Assembly: GCA_029339195.1 (NCBI GenBank)
Contig: JAPTJF010000242.1
Span: 27,230-91,229, forward strand
Source of the DNA: Micractinium sp. NFX-FRZ
Lineage: Eukaryota > Chlorophyta > Trebouxiophyceae > Chlorellales > Chlorellaceae
Length of the DNA: 64,000 nucleotides
Direction of reading: 5' to 3'
Within the stretch, counting starts at the first letter, position 1. Every line of letters starts with the position of its first letter. The position numbers and the translations under genes were made by a program. Of the stretch, positions 60,887-64,000 are shown piece by piece. A model generated the notes under the pieces. That model was not told where the DNA came from, did not search any database, and worked only from the letters and a program-made list of their open reading frames with translations.

Positions 60887-61652
60887 GGAAGCTGCCGAGC
60901 AGCTGCCGCGTGACTGCAGCTGACCGCTGAGAACAGGGCGTGGCCAGCAGAGCACAGCACGGCACGGGATGGAGTTGCCGCGACGCCTTCGCAACGGCGG
61001 CCCGGCCCTCTCTGCAACCACTCAGTGGTGGTGGCTGCCTTGTCCTGGTGACTGTTGCCATGTGATCCTGCGGCACCCACTTGCCGTGCTCGCGGCCCCG
61101 CCCTTCACAGACTATTCACAGCCCAGCCGCCACTCCGCCTCGCAACCCAACCCAGCATCTCCCTGCTTCCCTTCCTCTAGTCCATGCACTCGTTCCTTCC
61201 CGCATGCACCCCCCCACCACCCATCCTGATTTTTTCTCATGCTTTCATTTCCTGCAAGCCCCCGTCCCCCCGCATGCGCAGCCCCCTCAGCAGCTGCGCG
61301 CACGTCTGTGCAGTTTACGGTGCCCCCTCTCCCCCTGGGGCGCATGCTGTGCGGGAGTCCCTCTTTCGCAAGCAAAAAGAGTCTCCCATCCCGTGCCCTA
61401 CTTTCCAGCGTCCCTCCCCTATGCATCCTGGCGGCACGTGCTTGCTACCTGCGCTGCCGCCCTGCTGCTGCAACTCACACGGCCGCCGCGCGATGCACCA
61501 TGCCACACGTCCTTATGTTGCAAACCGTGTAAGCAGGCAGGCAGACAACAGGTCATATGTGTGCCAGGAGGTGCAGGCTTACAGTTGTTCTGTATGGCAA
61601 AGGCTGGCAGCGGTGGGCACCACGGCACCTGGGGTGAGGCAAAGGTGGTGTA
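60887..61652. other. Convergent intergenic region
   Basis: About 770 bases between the UreH-like and MED31 stops. Pyrimidine-rich (CCT-rich) around 61080-61300. It contains the MED31 poly(A) signal. No gene recognised. Confidence 0.4.
61579..61583 (-). terminator. TGTAA polyadenylation signal (minus), MED31
   Basis: TTACA on the plus strand, about 70 bases beyond the MED31 stop. Confidence 0.6.
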
Positions 61653-62937
61653 TCAGCCCGGCAGTGCCTGCTGCTGCTGCTGCCCTGGCTGCGCAGCCCC
61701 ATCCACATCCATTGCCGCAGGCCCTGCCTGCTGCTGCTGCTGCTGCTGCTCCCCCAGCTGCGCAGCTCCCCCCGCTGCCTCGTCCGCGCCCTGCCTCGGT
61801 GCTCTTCCGCCTGCCGCCGCCGCTGCTGCTGCTGCCTCTGTGTCTGCTGCTGCCCTCTCCCGCATGCGGTTGGCCCGTGCGTGTTGCCAATAGTAGAACT
61901 GCACACAGGGAAGAGCGGGTTGAACAACTGTGGAATCAGTTGGCACAGATGGGGGCAAGAGCGGGTTGAGCAGCCTACGGTCCAGCCGGCAGCAGCAGCA
62001 GGGCAAAACACAGGGGGTATGGCAAGGGATGAGCAGGAAGCGCTGCTTGCCTGCTGCGTGTGCACCATCTCCTTGTACGCAGGGTTGGCTATTTTGGCTC
62101 GGAATTCCGGGGTCTGAAGCAGGTCAAGAAAGTAGAGTGCGTGCGGGTAGCTGCAGGCAGGCGGTGTGGGCGGGCAGGAGGGAAGGAAGGGTTCCGGAGC
62201 AAGTGGGTGGCTGGCCCCTGAGGCGCCTGCTTGCAGGGAGGCACACACACACACCACAGACACCACCACTCCAGGAGAGGAGCCCAGCACCACTCCAGGA
62301 GATTAACCCATGCAGGAGTCCGCGGCCGCAGCTCGGCGCGCGGCGCGCCTCTGCCTGCACCCATTTCCACGACCGCTCTGCCCCCACATCAGGCTTCAAT
62401 GGCTCACACTACAAACTTGGCGTACTGCGGCTGCCGCCAGTACTGCAGGTACTGCAGGTATTGCAGGAAGGCGGGGTCATCGAGGTACCGGTTCTGGGCC
62501 AGCCCTGCATGCACACAGCACAGGGTAGGTGGGAATTGAGAGTGCCTGGGTCGGTGTGCTTGTTTTGCCGCTGCCGCTGATGCGACGTGAAACCGACCGA
62601 GGCAGTTTCACAACGTCAGGCAGCTCAAACATGGGGGCGGAGGAATATGCAGACACGGCAGTGCTCGTCCCTAGCGGGCGTCCACGGCACAGCGGAGCTC
62701 TTTCATGCTCTACTGAGCTCACAGTTCAGATAGCCGGGGTTGGACAAGCAGTGCAGGAACTCCAGCTCCAGTTCGAACCGGCGGCGGTCGTTGCACCCCA
62801 CCTCCGCCTCGCCTGCACGCCTGCACCAGCAAGGGAACTCGGTGGCGGGGAGGTAGGAGCGGCGGCGGCAGCGCGGGGCGGGACCCCCTTCACCTTGGCT
62901 GGGCGCGGCCGATTGGCTCAGCGCCCCCTGCCACCAT
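61653..62937 (-). CDS. MED31: Mediator complex subunit 31 (SOH1)
   Basis: Middle-module subunit of Mediator, which bridges transcription factors and RNA polymerase II. Five exons: 62937-62894, 62820-62723, 62504-62408, 62150-62051, 61898-61653; 194 residues. The conserved core spans [63 protein letters not shown] and [22 protein letters not shown], matching the family end to end. The C-terminus adds an Ala-rich stretch and two poly-Gln runs, an extension beyond the usual length of about 100-130 residues in other organisms. Intron 4 starts with GC (CAGCAG/GCAAGC). The first exon encodes only [14 protein letters not shown], so start choice rests on splice phase. Confidence 0.93.
62230..62310 (+). 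repeat. Direct repeat CACCACTCCAGGAGA in MED31 intron
   Basis: Two copies 26 bases apart within the intron between exons 3 and 4. Confidence 0.75.
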
Positions 62938-63054
62938 TTTGCATCGCCCGTCCTCCGCACTGGCGGCGCAAAGCTGCAGGTGCAAAGACTGAAGCTCGGC
63001 CTGCCCCACTGCCCACCTGGGTTCATCCTCCATCCTTGTTTTGAATTATGGTGA

Positions 63055-64000
63055 TCGCGGTGGGTTTGGGAATGGCAACAGGGGCGCAGGCTCGCCGCTG
63101 TAATGCCGCAGCACGCAGCACGAGGCGGGACGGCTTGCAAGCTGCCGAACAGTGCTATTCGGACGTTCACCCTGTCCCTCAACTGGCGCCACCAGCGGGC
63201 ATTGACACGTGAGCTCTTGGAAGGGAAGGTGGCGCAGCTAGGGCAGGCGCCTGCTGCCCCGGACATCAAATTGTGCGTTGAACGCCAGAGCGTTTTGGGG
63301 TCGCTGCGCCACACGTTCTGCGTTGCGCCCTATGAGCTCCAGCATGTGGATGAGTTTGATGCCATTAGAGCACGCGCTGTTCGACAGGCCTATCGCCTGC
63401 CAAAAACGTTCCCGACCGATGCCATCTTTGCGTCCAGGGCTAACTTTGGGATGGGGCACCAATCCCTCATGGCTGAGTATGTGACAGCACTGGTACAACA
63501 CCTGTTTGAGGCCCTTAATGACTCCGGGCGATTGGGAACCTTGGCTAGGGCTGCAATGGGCCGTTCCCTGCGGGCTGGGGCTCCGCCCCAACCGGGACAG
63601 CACCACACGGCACAGGGGAGCCCCGTGGGTGACCAGCCCTCTCTTGCTGCTGAACCCGCCCCTGGCAGCCTCTTCGCCGCCCTTTTTGCAGATCCTGAAC
63701 CCCCATCTCCGGTGCCCCTACCCCCCCCACCTCCACCTGCTGATGGCCTTTGGGATGCACCGCCGCTAGATTCCGGTTGCAGGCAGGCCAACATGTTGGA
63801 CCGCATGTACCAGTGGCTCCAGGACTGGCACTTCCGGTGCAGGCTTAACACGTGTGCAGGACCCCATCAGACAACATTTACCGGCCTCTGGGAATCTCTC
63901 AACGCTGCCAACTGCGTCCATGCTCGAGGCCTCGGCACAAGCGACCTCCTCACCGCCATGGCGGCGCCACTGTGGGTATGTGGGGTGCGCACGCTACGGG
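63055..64000 (+). mobile_element. Retroelement-like polyprotein fragment, runs off window
   Basis: One frame stays open from 63055 to the window end (over 310 codons; first ATG 63103). The product contains LRHTFCVAPYELQHVDEFDA, RQAYRLPKTFPTDAIF and FGMGHQSLMAEY, a spacing I associate with the region behind the polymerase in algal and plant non-LTR elements (LPxxFPTxAI..GLGxxSLxxxY). A Pro-rich linker and a second ordered block (MLDRMYQWLQDW..CRLNTC) follow. No polymerase YxDD motif is visible, so the catalytic part is absent or outside. Local GC is lower than in neighbouring genes, consistent with a foreign or mobile origin. It may instead be a host orphan. Confidence 0.4.

Overview
The window is nuclear DNA of a green alga, most likely a Chlorella-like trebouxiophyte. 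It is very GC-rich and has compact genes with many short introns ending in TGCAG. Several genes have TGTAA, the chlorophyte poly(A) signal, just after the stop. Protein content is plant-like: non-phosphorylating GapN, a DUF1336/EDR2 protein, a UreH/NicO-type plastid membrane protein, PAF1, MED31 and a P-TEFb-type cyclin. I saw no bacterial operon logic, tRNA, rRNA or CRISPR. Gene models were built by hand from reading frame, splice-site phase and family knowledge; exon ends may be off by a base or two, but summed exon lengths and phases close for every model said to be complete.

Layout, left to right: a ZIP metal transporter (minus, 3' end cut by the window edge); a small orphan membrane-type ORF (minus); a sphingolipid delta-4 desaturase (minus); a doubtful F-box-like relic (plus); a plastid-type CPFC glutaredoxin (plus); NADP-dependent non-phosphorylating GAPDH (minus, 16 exons); a DUF1336/EDR2-C protein (minus, 13 exons); a cyclin T/K-like protein (plus); IMP dehydrogenase (plus, 14 exons); a 107-residue orphan (minus); a queuosine-salvage (DUF2419)-like protein (minus); a large MYND-finger protein (minus); a strictosidine-synthase-like/APMAP protein (minus); an orphan with a Ser-Glu-Asp-Gly repeat and a probable PD-(D/E)XK nuclease-fold C-terminus (plus); PAF1 (minus); a UreH/NicO-like membrane protein (plus); MED31 (minus); and an open reading frame resembling part of a retroelement polyprotein that runs off the right edge.

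The genes do not form one pathway. Three act in RNA polymerase II transcription (cyclin T/K, PAF1, MED31). Others serve redox and carbon metabolism (glutaredoxin, GapN), purine synthesis (IMPDH), lipid modification (desaturase) and metal transport (ZIP, UreH/NicO).

The most unusual signal lies in the introns. In at least ten genes the intron next to an exon holds one to five decayed copies of that exon's edge, with its splice site: copies of exon 3' ends carry GT, copies of exon 5' ends carry AG. Examples are in the desaturase, glutaredoxin, GapN, EDR2-like, cyclin, IMPDH, queuosine-salvage, MYND and PAF1 genes. The copies differ from gene to gene, so this is local tandem duplication and not a dispersed introner. 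It fits intron birth or growth by duplication of exon-intron boundaries and leaves many decoy splice sites. Nine of roughly 110 modelled introns start with GC instead of GT, which is also a high share.
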